Part shown: positions 17,369-26,647 of the stretch, piece by piece | Position numbering within the stretch: the first letter of the stretch is position 1 | Layout: each line of letters opens with the position of its first letter | From: JAVVHH01 sp963835135 | GTDB lineage: Bacteria; Pseudomonadota; Alphaproteobacteria; Acetobacterales; Acetobacteraceae | Length of the DNA stretch: 64,000 nt | NCBI GenBank assembly: GCA_963835135.1 | Contig: CAWIEF010000004.1 | Location: forward strand, 1 to 64,000 | Reading direction: 5' to 3' | Notes under the pieces: generated by a model | Told to the model about the DNA's origin: nothing | The model's database searches: none | Seen by the model: only the letters and a program-made list of their open reading frames with translations | Made by a program: the position numbers and the translations under genes

Positions 17369-18307
17369 ATGCTCATCTTCACGGGACGACGCCTACTCCA
17401 GGCGATCCCAATCCTGCTTGGCGTTAGCCTGGTCATCTTCGGACTTGTGCATCTAGCGCCCGGCAACCCGATCGACATGCTGATGCCGCCTGAGGCGTCT
17501 CCCGACATCATTGCGCAGATGAAAGCCGCCTACGGCTTCGACCGTCCGCTCTATGTCCAGTATTTGCTTTGGCTCGGCCGGGCTCTGCGCGGTGACTTCG
17601 GGCTGTCTGTCTTCAATGCGGCACCGGTGCTCGGCCAACTCATGACGGCCCTGGCCAACACCCTGATCTTGGCCATCGCCGCCGCCCTGCTCGGCTTCAC
17701 GCTCGGCGTCGTCCTCGGCATCGTGGCCGCGCTGAACCACGCCCGCTGGCTCGACAAGCTGCTCAGTGCCATCACCACCGCCGGCGTGAGCCTGCCGCAC
17801 TACTGGTTCGCCATCGTCCTCGTGCTGTATTTTGCCGTGTTCCACGATTGGTTGCCGGCTCAGGGCATGGGCGACGACAGCCTGCCGCTCTGGCAGCGGC
17901 TGGACCACATCGTCCTGCCGGTGATCACGTTGTCCATGATCCCCATGGGCGTCATCGGCCGCCTCGTCCGCGCCACCATGCTCGAGATCCTCGGCCAGGA
18001 TTTCGTGGGCGCGCTCGCCGCCAAAGGGCTGACCCGCCGGCCGGTGTTGCGGCATATCGTCAAGAACGCCGCCCCGCCGGTGCTGGCCCTCATGGGCCTA
18101 CAATTCGGCTACCTGCTGGGCGGGTCCATCTTGATCGAGACCGTGTTCAACTGGCCCGGCACCGGCAACTTGCTGAACCTGGCCATCTTCCGCCGCGACA
18201 TCCCGGTGCTGCAAGCAACGATCCTCGTGCTCGCCAGCTTCTTCGTCGTCCTCAACCTGCTGGTCGACATCGCCCAGGCCGCGATCGATCCGCGGATCCG
18301 ACGGTAG
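17369..18307 (+). CDS. ABC transporter permease, DppB/OppB type
   Basis: A 312-residue inner-membrane permease with six predicted helices. It starts MLIFTGRRLLQAIPILLGVS with the typical family text (VSLVIFGLVHLAPGNPID) and carries the ATPase-contact loop (LVRATMLEILGQDFVGALAAKGL) near residue 210. The C-terminus has the usual ETVFNWPG. GGAGG sits just ahead of the ATG. It pairs with the next gene, 9 bp downstream, as the heterodimeric channel of a dipeptide/nickel-type importer. First gene of the plus-strand operon. Confidence 0.92.
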   Translation: MLIFTGRRLLQAIPILLGVSLVIFGLVHLAPGNPIDMLMPPEASPDIIAQMKAAYGFDRPLYVQYLLWLGRALRGDFGLSVFNAAPVLGQLMTALANTLILAIAAALLGFTLGVVLGIVAALNHARWLDKLLSAITTAGVSLPHYWFAIVLVLYFAVFHDWLPAQGMGDDSLPLWQRLDHIVLPVITLSMIPMGVIGRLVRATMLEILGQDFVGALAAKGLTRRPVLRHIVKNAAPPVLALMGLQFGYLLGGSILIETVFNWPGTGNLLNLAIFRRDIPVLQATILVLASFFVVLNLLVDIAQAAIDPRIRR

Positions 18308-18316
18308 GAGACAGTC

Positions 18317-19228
18317 ATGTCTGGAACCACGCCCGATGCGCTGGCCGCTCTCATCACCGATCGCGCCGGAACGATCGCGCCGACGCCGGGCTACTGGGCG
18401 GCCGTGCGCCGCCGCCTCGGCCGCGACCCGGTCACCATCATCGTGACGATCATCCTGCTGGCGATCATCCTCGTCGCCGTCTTCGCGCCTTTGGTGACGC
18501 CCTACGACCCATACGCCGGCTCAGTTCTGCGGCGGCTTAAGCCGATCGGCACGCCGGGGCACTGGCTCGGAACCGACGAGACCGGGCGTGATCTCTGGAC
18601 CCGGCTGGCCTATGGCGGCCGGCTGTCGCTGCTGGCCGGCGTCGCACCGGTGCTCGTCTCGCTCGTGGTGGGCGGCGTGCTGGGCATCACCGCCGGGTTC
18701 ATGGGCGGGTTGGCCGGCACGCTGATCATGCGCACGATGGACGTGTTCTACGCCTTCCCGTCGATCCTGCTCGCCATCGCGATCTGCGGCCTGCTCGGCA
18801 ACGGGCTGACGAACTCAATCATCGCGCTCGCGGTCGTCTTCATCCCGCCAATGGTCCGCATCGCCGAGACCGTGACCACCCAGTCCCGGCATCTCGACTT
18901 CGTGGAGGCGGCGCGGGCCAGCGGCACGACGACGTCGCAGATCATCCGCCACCATGTGCTGGCTAACGTGCTCGGTCCGATCTTGGTCTATGCGACCAGC
19001 CTGGTCAGCCTATCCATCATCCTCTCCGCCGGCTTGTCGTTTTTGGGCTTGGGCGTGATCCCGCCCAACGCGGAATGGGGCCTCATGCTGAATTCGCTGC
19101 GCCAATCGATCTACGTGCAGCCCTATGTCGCAGCCCTGCCTGGCCTGATGATCTTTGTCACGTCAATGTGCTTCAACCTCGTGAGCGACGGCTTCCGCTC
19201 GGCGATGGACATGAGGCTCGGCAAGTGA
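18317..19228 (+). CDS. ABC transporter permease, DppC/OppC type
   Basis: A 303-residue permease. After a cytoplasmic N-terminus and the first helix come the family hallmarks FAPLVTPYDPYA and HWLGTDETGRDLWTRL-type text. The coupling loop VEAARASGTTTSQIIRHHVL lies near residue 195. It forms the second half of the membrane channel with the preceding gene. Its TGA overlaps the GTG start of the ATPase gene (GTGA). Confidence 0.92.
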   Translation: MSGTTPDALAALITDRAGTIAPTPGYWAAVRRRLGRDPVTIIVTIILLAIILVAVFAPLVTPYDPYAGSVLRRLKPIGTPGHWLGTDETGRDLWTRLAYGGRLSLLAGVAPVLVSLVVGGVLGITAGFMGGLAGTLIMRTMDVFYAFPSILLAIAICGLLGNGLTNSIIALAVVFIPPMVRIAETVTTQSRHLDFVEAARASGTTTSQIIRHHVLANVLGPILVYATSLVSLSIILSAGLSFLGLGVIPPNAEWGLMLNSLRQSIYVQPYVAALPGLMIFVTSMCFNLVSDGFRSAMDMRLGK

Positions 19229-20289
19229 GCACCGCGCTGCAGGCGGCCCGCGTCGATCCGCGGGACCGGGGCGGCCCGGCTCAGCCGATGCTGACCGTCA
19301 CCGGCTTACGCAAGTATTTCCCGGTGCGCGGTGGCCTGCTGAACCGCCGGGTCGCGACGGTGCAGGCGGTCGACGACGTTGGCTTCGCCATCGCCAAAGG
19401 CGAAACGCTGGGTGTCGTCGGCGAAAGCGGTTGCGGCAAATCGACCACGGCGCGGTTGCTGATGCATCTGCTGCAGCCGGATTCGGGTAGCATCGTGTTC
19501 GACGGCGAGGAGGTCGGCAGTCCGGGCGGCCTCTCGGTCAGCGAACTGCGGCGGCAGATGCAGATGGTATTCCAGGATAGCTACACCTCGCTGAACCCCC
19601 GCCTGACCATGGTCGACTCGATCGCGTACGCACCGCGCATGCACGGCCTGGCCGCGCGCGCGGCCACGGCACGCGCAGAGCAGCTGCTCGGCCAGGTCGG
19701 CCTCAACCCGGCGCAATTCGGCCGACGCTATCCGCACGAGCTCTCCGGTGGTCAGCGCCAGCGAGTGAACATCGCCCGTGCCTTGGCGCTGGAACCCCGC
19801 CTCGTCATCCTCGACGAGGCTGTCTCCGCGCTCGACAAGTCGGTCGAGGCGCAGGTCCTCAACCTGCTGGCCGAACTCAAGGCGCGGCTGAACCTCACCT
19901 ACCTGTTCATCTCGCACGACCTGAACGTGGTCGAATACATCTCCGACCGCGTGCTGGTGATGTATCTCGGCCGGGTCGTCGAAGCCGGACCGGTCGATTC
20001 GATCTACGCCCGCCCGCGGCACCCCTACACCCGCGCGCTGCTCGCCTCGAAGCCCACGCTCGACCCGGATCGACGCACCGCCGTGCTGCCGCTCACGGGC
20101 GATCCGCCCAACCCGATCAATCCACCGTCCGGCTGCCGGTTCCGTACTCGCTGTTCCTATGCCCAGGCGGCGTGCGCCGACATCGTGCCGTCGCTGCTGC
20201 CGCCAATGCACGATGCGGAACCCGGCCACATCGTCGCGTGTATCGTGCCCGACGCCCAGGCTGGAGGAGACATCTCCCGTGCCGCTTGA
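19225..20289 (+). CDS. ABC transporter ATP-binding protein, DppF/OppF type
   Basis: A 354-residue nucleotide-binding subunit. It has Walker A GESGCGKST (K72), the signature LSGGQRQR, Walker B LVILDEAVSALD and the switch His in FISHD. The C-terminal oligopeptide-transporter extension has a cysteine cluster (CRFRTRCSYAQAAC) of the kind reported to bind an Fe-S cluster in related proteins. The GTG at 19225 overlapping the permease stop is chosen; upstream codons belong to the permease in another frame. It works with the DppD-type ATPase that follows. Confidence 0.9.
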   Translation: MSTALQAARVDPRDRGGPAQPMLTVTGLRKYFPVRGGLLNRRVATVQAVDDVGFAIAKGETLGVVGESGCGKSTTARLLMHLLQPDSGSIVFDGEEVGSPGGLSVSELRRQMQMVFQDSYTSLNPRLTMVDSIAYAPRMHGLAARAATARAEQLLGQVGLNPAQFGRRYPHELSGGQRQRVNIARALALEPRLVILDEAVSALDKSVEAQVLNLLAELKARLNLTYLFISHDLNVVEYISDRVLVMYLGRVVEAGPVDSIYARPRHPYTRALLASKPTLDPDRRTAVLPLTGDPPNPINPPSGCRFRTRCSYAQAACADIVPSLLPPMHDAEPGHIVACIVPDAQAGGDISRAA

Positions 20290-21274
20290 TGCTTCCCCGC
20301 TCGTGCCCGCCATCGAGGTGAACGACCTCACCGTCCGCTTCCGCAAGCGCGGCGCGCCGGAGGTCTGCGCCGTCAACGGCGTGTCGTTTGCACTCGCGCA
20401 GGGCGAGGTGCTGACCATCCTCGGCGAATCCGGCTCCGGTAAGAGCGTCAGTCTCAAGGCGGTCATGGGCCTGCTGCCGGAGTTCGCCCGCGTCGACGGT
20501 CAGGTCCGCCTCGCCGGCCGCGATATCCTGGCGCTGCCGCCGCGCGAGTTGGCCAAACTGCGCGGCGGCGAGGTCTCGATGATCTTCCAAGAGCCGATGG
20601 CGGCGATGGATCCGGTTTACACGATCGGCGACCAGATCGCCGAGACCATCATCCAGCACGAAGCCACCACCCGCGCCACCGCCATGGCCCGGGCCCAGCG
20701 CCTGCTCGAGCGAGTCTCGATCCCATCGGCCGCGCGCCGGCTGAAGAACTATCCGCACGAAATGTCCGGCGGCATGCGCCAGCGCGCGATGATTGCGCTC
20801 GCCCTGGCCTGCAAGCCCGCCATCCTGCTGGCCGACGAGCCGACTACGGCCTTGGACGTGACGGTCCAGATCCAGATCCTGATGCTGCTTCGCGAGCTGC
20901 AGGCGGAGCTCGGCATGGCCGTGGTCTTCGTCACCCACGACGTCGGCGTGGCCGCCGAGATATCGGACCGCATCGCCGTCATGTATGCCGGGCGGTTCGT
21001 CGAAGCCGGCACCGTGCGTGAGATCATCCGGTCACCGCAGCATCCCTACACCAAGGGCCTGCTCGCCTCGACGGTGCACGGCGGCATGCGCAAGCAGCTC
21101 CTGCGCACGATCCAGGGCCATCCGCCGAGCCTGGCCGCCTTGCCGGCCGGCTGCCATTTCCGCCCGCGCTGTCCCGAAGCCCTGGCCCGCTGCGCCGAGG
21201 AGCCGCCGGTCGTGGCCGTCCATCCCGGCGCGCTCGTCCGCTGCGTCCACGCCGAAGCCGCCATCCCCGCCTGA
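20279..21274 (+). CDS. ABC transporter ATP-binding protein, DppD/OppD type
   Basis: A 331-residue ATPase, second of the pair. Walker A GESGSGKS (K55), signature MSGGMRQR, Walker B ILLADEPTTALD and FVTHD are all intact, as is the C-terminal cysteine-containing extension (CHFRPRCPEALARC). GTG 20279 has GGAGGAGA eight bases upstream and overlaps the preceding gene by 11 bp. Together with the two permeases and the divergent binding protein it completes a five-part importer, directly followed by the amide-hydrolysing genes. Confidence 0.9.
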   Translation: MPLDASPLVPAIEVNDLTVRFRKRGAPEVCAVNGVSFALAQGEVLTILGESGSGKSVSLKAVMGLLPEFARVDGQVRLAGRDILALPPRELAKLRGGEVSMIFQEPMAAMDPVYTIGDQIAETIIQHEATTRATAMARAQRLLERVSIPSAARRLKNYPHEMSGGMRQRAMIALALACKPAILLADEPTTALDVTVQIQILMLLRELQAELGMAVVFVTHDVGVAAEISDRIAVMYAGRFVEAGTVREIIRSPQHPYTKGLLASTVHGGMRKQLLRTIQGHPPSLAALPAGCHFRPRCPEALARCAEEPPVVAVHPGALVRCVHAEAAIPA

Positions 21275-21291
21275 AAACCAGGAGTACGCCT

Positions 21292-21483
21292 GTGAAACCT
21301 TCAATCAGCGAAGCCGACTTCACCGTTCTCGTCACCCGCGCCGGCCTGCCGCTCACCTCCGCGCAAAGCCACGACATCTACGAGATCTACGGCCTGATCG
21401 AGGCGATCCAGGCGCGGGTCCACGCACCGCTGCCGCGCGAGGCCGAGCCGGCCGCTATCTTCACGCCGCACGCGGGCGCGTAG
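21292..21483 (+). CDS. AtzG-like small amidase partner (DUF4089)
   Basis: A 63-residue helical protein. Its layout (N-terminal helices and a C-terminal EPAAIFTP) matches AtzG/DUF4089 proteins, the GatC-like small subunits that stabilise AtzE-type amidases such as 1-carboxybiuret hydrolase. It ends one base before the amidase ATG at 21485, so the two are surely co-translated. The short length makes recognition partly context-based. A second, divergent copy follows the second amidase. Confidence 0.75.
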   Translation: MKPSISEADFTVLVTRAGLPLTSAQSHDIYEIYGLIEAIQARVHAPLPREAEPAAIFTPHAGA

Positions 21484-21484
21484 C

Positions 21485-22894
21485 ATGGACGCCATTCCGA
21501 CCATCGCCGAGGCGAGTGCGCAGCTCGCCACCAAGGCCATCTCGCCCGTGGAGCTGACCCAGGCCTGCCTGGACCGGATCGCGGCGCTCGATGGCACGTT
21601 GCACGCCTTCGTGCTGCCGACGCCCGAGCGCGCCATGAGCGACGCCCGCGCCGCCGAAGCGCGGATGATGCAGGGCGCCCGGCTCGGCCCGCTCGACGGC
21701 ATTCCGATCGGGCACAAGGACATCTACGCCACCGCCGGCATCCGCACCACGGCGCACTCCCGCCTGCTCGAGCACAACATTCCGGCCGCCGACGCGACGA
21801 CGGTGGCCAAGCTGGCCGCCGCTGGCACCGTCATGATGGGCAAGCTGGCCACCCACGAGTTCGCCATGGGTGGCCCATCGTTCGACCTGCCCTGGCCGCC
21901 CGCCCGCAATCCGTGGAACCCCGATCATCTCACCGGCGGCTCGTCGTCGGGCACCGGAGCCGCGGTCCCGGCCGGCCTGGTCTTAGGTGGCACTGGCTCC
22001 GATACCGGCGGCTCCATCCGCGGCCCGGCCACACTCTCGGGCCTATCCGGCATCAAGCCCACCTATGGCCTATGCTCCCGCGCCGGGGTGCAGCCGCTGT
22101 CGTTCACGCTCGACCACACCGGCCCCATGGCCTGGACCGCCCAGGATTGCGCCCTCTTGCTGCAAGCCATGGCCGGTCACGATCCGGCCGACCCGGCCAG
22201 CGCGGACCGTGCGGTGCCCGACTTCTCCGCCGCGATCGATGGCGATCTGAAGGGCCTGCGCATCGGCGTGCTCCGCCACTTCCATGAGATCGACGCACCA
22301 GCCGGCGGGCCGACCGTGCAGGCGTTGGACACGGCCGTGCATGTTCTGGCCAAGCTGGGCGCGGAGGTTCGCGACGTCACCGTATCGCCGCTGCAGGACT
22401 ACGCAGCGACCGGTTGGATCATCTTGCTCGTCGAGGCGTTCGCCGTGCACGAACCCTGGCTCAAGACCGACTACCACCGCTACGGCGCCCTGCTGCGCGA
22501 AAAGCTCGCCATCGGCGGCCTGCTGACCGGCAGCGACTACGTGCAGGCCATGCGCCGCCGCCGCGTCCTGTGTGACGAGATGGCGGCCGCCATGGCCGAC
22601 CTCGACCTGGTCGTCACGGCGGTGCAACCGGGCGAAGCCGTGCCCATCCACGAGGCCCCGCGCTGGGGCATGCTCGAGCGTCCCAGCTACACCATCCCGT
22701 TCAACGTCACCGGCCAGCCCGCCATCTCGGTCTGCACCGGCTTCGGCCCAGCCGGGCTACCGCTGGGCATGCAGATCGTCGGCAAGCCGTTTGCCGAGCC
22801 GATGCTGTTCCGCACCGCCCACGCGTACGAGACCGCCACCGCCTGGCGCCAGACGCGGCCGCAACCGCAATCCGTCCGCGCCGCGGCCGAGTGA
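21485..22894 (+). CDS. Amidase signature enzyme, AtzE/GatA-like
   Basis: A 469-residue amidase of the Ser-cisSer-Lys class. Lys78 (GIPIGHKD), the cis-Ser cluster at 153-155 (GGSSSGTG) and the nucleophile Ser177 (GSDTGGSIR) are all present. The pairing with an AtzG-like protein points to AtzE-like enzymes, which cleave carboxybiuret or related amides; the real substrate is unknown. It sits behind a complete ABC importer, whose cargo it probably hydrolyses in the cytoplasm. The next gene is a diverged tandem copy and overlaps it by four bases. Confidence 0.9.
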   Translation: MDAIPTIAEASAQLATKAISPVELTQACLDRIAALDGTLHAFVLPTPERAMSDARAAEARMMQGARLGPLDGIPIGHKDIYATAGIRTTAHSRLLEHNIPAADATTVAKLAAAGTVMMGKLATHEFAMGGPSFDLPWPPARNPWNPDHLTGGSSSGTGAAVPAGLVLGGTGSDTGGSIRGPATLSGLSGIKPTYGLCSRAGVQPLSFTLDHTGPMAWTAQDCALLLQAMAGHDPADPASADRAVPDFSAAIDGDLKGLRIGVLRHFHEIDAPAGGPTVQALDTAVHVLAKLGAEVRDVTVSPLQDYAATGWIILLVEAFAVHEPWLKTDYHRYGALLREKLAIGGLLTGSDYVQAMRRRRVLCDEMAAAMADLDLVVTAVQPGEAVPIHEAPRWGMLERPSYTIPFNVTGQPAISVCTGFGPAGLPLGMQIVGKPFAEPMLFRTAHAYETATAWRQTRPQPQSVRAAAE

Positions 22895-24325
22895 AGGGAA
22901 CCCAAATCGTGGATCAGGACCTGCAATACAGCACGATCGCCGCCCTCGCGCAGCGTATCCGGAGCAAGAGCCTCTCCCCGGTCGAACTGACCCAGAGCTG
23001 CATCGAGCGCGTCAAGTCGCTCGACGGCCAACTCAACAGCGTCATCCTGCTGCTCGAGGATGAAGCCATGGCGGAGGCGCGGACCGCCGAGGCCGAGATC
23101 GCCGCCGGGCGCTACAAGGGACCGCTGCACGGCATTCCGATCGGCCTGAAGGACATCTACAATACGGCCGGCATCGCCACGACCGGGCACTCGGCGCTTT
23201 TCCGCGACCACGTGCCGGCCGAGGACGCAACCACGGTCCGCCTGCTGCGCGAGGCCGGCGCGATCACGCTCGGCAAGCTCTCGACGTGGGAGTTCGCCAT
23301 CGGCGGCTCCTCCTTCGACCTGCCTTGGCCGCCGGCGCGCAATCCCTGGGATACCGCGCTCGACACCTCCGGCTCGTCGTCCGGCTCGGGCGCTGCCGTC
23401 GCGGCCGGCCTCGTGCCGGGCGCCATGGGCTCCGACACCGGCGGCTCCATCCGCGGCCCGGCCGCATGGTGTGGCATCGCCGGTCACAAGCCGACCTATG
23501 GCCTGCTCAGCCGCCGCGGCATCCTGCCGCTGTCCTTCTCGCTCGACCATGCCGGCCCGATGTGCTGGACCGCCGAGGATTGTGCGCTGATGATGCAGGT
23601 CCTCGCCGCCCACGACCCAGCCGACGCCGCCAGCGCCGACCCGGGGCCGCTCGACTTCTCCGCCGGCATGGGTAGCGGGGTCGCCGGGCTCCGGGTCGGC
23701 GTCGTGCGTCACCTGTTCGAGCGCGACGTCGAGTGCGAACCGGATGTGCTGGCCGCCATGGAAGCGACGCTCGCCGAGCTCGAACGGGCCGGCGCCACGC
23801 TGCATACGGTCAGTCTCTCGCCCTATGCCGACTACAATGCCGTCGGCAGCATGATCTCGCGTTCGGAATCCTACGCTGTGCATGAGCATGATCTGCAGAC
23901 TCGCCCGCATCTCTATGGCGAGTACGGCCGCCGCCGCCTGATGAGCGGCGCGCTGATCCGCGCCGCGGACTACGTCAACGCCCAGCGCCATCGCGCCCGC
24001 CTGGTGGCCGAGGCGGCGGACGTCTTGCGCGGTGTGGACGTGCTGGCGTTCCCGACCGCGCGCAAGACCGCGGGCAAGCTGGGAGAAGAACTCGATGACC
24101 GGTCCGCAGCCGTTCCTCAACCGCGTCTTCAACGTGCTCGGCGGCCCGGCGCTGTCGGTCTGCAACGGCTTCTCCGCCAGCGGCCTGCCGCTCTCCATCC
24201 AGATCGCCGGGCGGCCGTTCGAGGACGGCCTCGTGTTGCAGGTCGGCGATGCCGTGGAACGCATGATGGCCACGCGCGACCGCCGGCCGATCATGGCCGT
24301 GCCGGTCCGGGCGGCGGCGGAGTAG
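22891..24325 (+). pseudogene. Second AtzE-like amidase, frameshifted near its C-terminus
   Basis: A tandem paralogue of the preceding amidase. Lys87 (GIPIGLKD), the GSSSGSG serines and nucleophile Ser186 (GSDTGGSIR) are intact (numbered from GTG 22891; a GTG at 22909 with GAAGGGAA upstream is an alternative start). The frame is lost around 24085-24097, after LGEELD. The family ending (FNVLGGPALSVCNGFSASG, then GRPFEDG) continues in the +1 frame to the TAG at 24325. All of the family's sequence is therefore present with one base missing or added. This is either an early pseudogene or a sequencing indel. The matching AtzG-like gene begins four bases later. Confidence 0.8.
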
Positions 24326-24329
24326 GCCG

Positions 24330-24503
24330 ATGAGCGTGACCATCGAGGATCGACTGGCCGCAGCCGGCCTGACCGCCACGCCGGAGGACCTGCCCAAGCT
24401 CGCCGCCGCGATCGAGGACATGGACCGGTTGGCCGTTACCCTGCGCCGGGCCCGGCCCTATGCGGACGAGCCGTTGAGCGCGTTCCGCCTGCCGCGCGCC
24501 TGA
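24330..24503 (+). CDS. Second AtzG-like small amidase partner
   Basis: A 57-residue helical protein from ATG 24330 to TGA 24501. It has the same plan as the first AtzG-like gene: an N-terminal helix with a GLTATPEDLPKLA turn, a long middle helix, and the short C-terminal EPLSAFRLP. It follows the second amidase by four bases, so each amidase has its own small partner. Similarity between the two small proteins is weak, implying old duplication or separate recruitment. Confidence 0.65.
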   Translation: MSVTIEDRLAAAGLTATPEDLPKLAAAIEDMDRLAVTLRRARPYADEPLSAFRLPRA

Positions 24504-24640
24504 CTTTGGCCGTCCCGTTCGCCGATCTGCCGCCCGGGACGGCGGTGCGTCCCTCCTGACGACCTGCTCATTGCGTGTTCTGCGCCGAGCGCGGCATGGT
24601 GGTAGAACAGGTCGAGCGCCCGCCCTCAAGGAGACTGGAG

Positions 24641-25045
24641 ATGGTTGCAACGTGGCAGCACCAAGTGCGCCTCTATGTCGACGAATCGAGGCGCGCGCCT
24701 CTCGACGACCCCGCCCATCAACTCCATGCCGTGCTCAAACGGCATGACGCGGTCCTGGTCAGCCAACTCGACGCGTTCGAGGCCTTCCTGGCCGACCCGG
24801 CCCAAGCGGCCAGCCCACTCGGACGCTGGACCGCCGCCACGCTGGCCGATCCGGACAAACGCGCCAAACATCGTCTCGCCATCGCCGTCCGGATCGGCGG
24901 CGCCGAAGTCTACGACGAAGCGGCCGCGGACGCAGTCGAAGCCGATCTCCGACCCTTCGTCGCCGACGGAACCATCCAGCGCCTCTCGCGGCACGACACG
25001 AATCCGGCCGGCAACCTTCCGATCCCGGCCGAATTCCAACGCTGA
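24641..25045 (+). CDS. Hypothetical protein, 134 residues
   Basis: Unrecognised, soluble, with alpha/beta-like sequence and no signal peptide or helix long enough to span a membrane. ATG 24641 is chosen because AAGGAG lies seven bases upstream; an upstream start at 24575 would add a poor, arginine-rich extension. The sequence contains RLYVDESRRAPL near the start and a charged middle (ADPDKRAKHRLAIAVRIGG). It follows the amidase operon by 137 bp in the same direction. Function cannot be inferred. Confidence 0.6.
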   Translation: MVATWQHQVRLYVDESRRAPLDDPAHQLHAVLKRHDAVLVSQLDAFEAFLADPAQAASPLGRWTAATLADPDKRAKHRLAIAVRIGGAEVYDEAAADAVEADLRPFVADGTIQRLSRHDTNPAGNLPIPAEFQR

Positions 25046-25096
25046 CGGCCCCAGCGCGCCAATTACGCGTCCCGCATCAGGTCCGGTCCTTGCGGC

Positions 25097-26611
25097 TCAT
25101 GGGCGCAGCGAGACGCCGATCATGCGGACCAGGCCGTCCGGCCGCGGCACGAAGCCGGCAACCCGGTCGGTGACGCCCCAGAACCACGTGAAATGATACA
25201 GGACTATGTAAGGCATGTCGCGCATCCAAATCGCCGTTACGTCCCGGTAGGCCGCGACCCGGCCCGCCTCGTCGGGGGCGGCGGCGCCGCGGTCCAACGC
25301 CGCCTCGAGCTCCTTGCTGCACCAGCCGGTCCAGTTCAGCGCCGCGCCACATCGCATCCACAAGCTCAAATTGCCATCCGGGTCCGGCCGGCCGCTCCAG
25401 ATCACGAGGTCGGCCTGGTACTCGCCGCGCATCGCCGCTTGGGTCTGCGCCACCGCCTCGCCCTTCTGCACCGACACGTCGAAGCCGGCCTCGTTCGCCA
25501 TCGCCTGGATCACCTCGCCCACTTGCACGTCCGTCGGGCTGTTCGTCACGCTCAGGACCAGTTTCGGATGCGGCACCCCCGCCTGCGCTAGCAGCGCCTT
25601 TGCCCCCTCCAGGTCACGGCCCGGCACCGGGAACGCCGGGTTCCAGAACCTGCCCTGCGGCGTCTCCGTCTGGTTGCTGGGGATCATCCGCCCGTCGAAC
25701 ACCACCTGGTTCAGGCTCGTGCGGTCGATCGCCTTCGCGAACGCCTGCCGCACCCGCACGTCCTTGCCGAACGGGGTGTCGGCGGCTGTTCCGTGATCGA
25801 GGTTGAACGACATCATCTCGAAGCCGAGCGAGGGTGACGACACCACCTTCAGCCGCTTGTCCGCCTGCACCGCCGGCACGTCCGTGGCCGCCAGCCGGTT
25901 GGCGACGTCCAGTTGCCCCGACTGCAGGTTGACCAGACGCACCGTCGAGTCCGTCATGATCTTGAACTCGATGCCGTCGAGCTTGACGTGGGCAGCGTCC
26001 CAGTAAGTCGGGGACCGCTTGAGCGTGATGTGGTCCTGCGCCACACGCTCGCCCAGCGTGAACGGCCCGGCGCACACGGGGTGTGCGGCGATCTCGTCCG
26101 TCGACTGGCCCAGGATGCGCGGCGACAGCATCACGCCCGGCCGGTTCGCCAGCAACGCCAGCAGCGGCGCGAACGGCTCGGACAACCTGATCCGGACCGT
26201 CCGCGCATCCACGGCATCGACGCCGGCCACCGATTTCAGCTCCGTCCGCCGGAAGCTGTACGGAGCCGTGCGGTACCGCTCGATATTGACCCGAACCGCC
26301 TCCGCATCGAGCGGCGCGCCGTCCGAGAACACCACCCCCTCCCGCAGATGCAGCGTCAGCGCCAGCTTGTCCGCCGACCACTCCCAGCTCGTCGCCAGCT
26401 GCGGAACGAGGTTGAGCTCCGGATCGATGTCCAGCAGCTGGTCGCACATCGCGGTGTTGACCACGCGCTCGATGTAGGAGCCGCTGCGGGCGGGATCGAA
26501 AGTCTCGAAGTCGAAATCGAGCGCGAACCGAAGCGTCCCCGCGGCGTGCGCGCGGGGCACCGCCATGAGCGCGACGGCCAGCAGGACGGAGGCAGTGAAC
26601 CCTGGGCGCAT
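25097..26611 (-). CDS. ABC transporter solute-binding protein, family 5
   Basis: A 504-residue periplasmic receptor with a signal peptide (1-24, ending AHA). Family-5 markers: TFDPARSGSYIERVV, LREGVVFSDGAPLDAEAVRVNI, CAGPFTLGERV and GKDVRVRQAFAKAIDRTSL. The ATG at 26611 is supported by GAGGGA upstream. It has no permease of its own nearby and may share the DppBCDF-type transporter at 17.4-21.3 kb; both binding proteins would then widen its substrate range. Last gene of a four-gene minus-strand operon. Confidence 0.88.
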   Translation of the reverse strand: MRPGFTASVLLAVALMAVPRAHAAGTLRFALDFDFETFDPARSGSYIERVVNTAMCDQLLDIDPELNLVPQLATSWEWSADKLALTLHLREGVVFSDGAPLDAEAVRVNIERYRTAPYSFRRTELKSVAGVDAVDARTVRIRLSEPFAPLLALLANRPGVMLSPRILGQSTDEIAAHPVCAGPFTLGERVAQDHITLKRSPTYWDAAHVKLDGIEFKIMTDSTVRLVNLQSGQLDVANRLAATDVPAVQADKRLKVVSSPSLGFEMMSFNLDHGTAADTPFGKDVRVRQAFAKAIDRTSLNQVVFDGRMIPSNQTETPQGRFWNPAFPVPGRDLEGAKALLAQAGVPHPKLVLSVTNSPTDVQVGEVIQAMANEAGFDVSVQKGEAVAQTQAAMRGEYQADLVIWSGRPDPDGNLSLWMRCGAALNWTGWCSKELEAALDRGAAAPDEAGRVAAYRDVTAIWMRDMPYIVLYHFTWFWGVTDRVAGFVPRPDGLVRMIGVSLRP

Positions 26612-26647
26612 CGTTATCCCTCGCAAGAGCACCTCGTGCCCGAGCAA

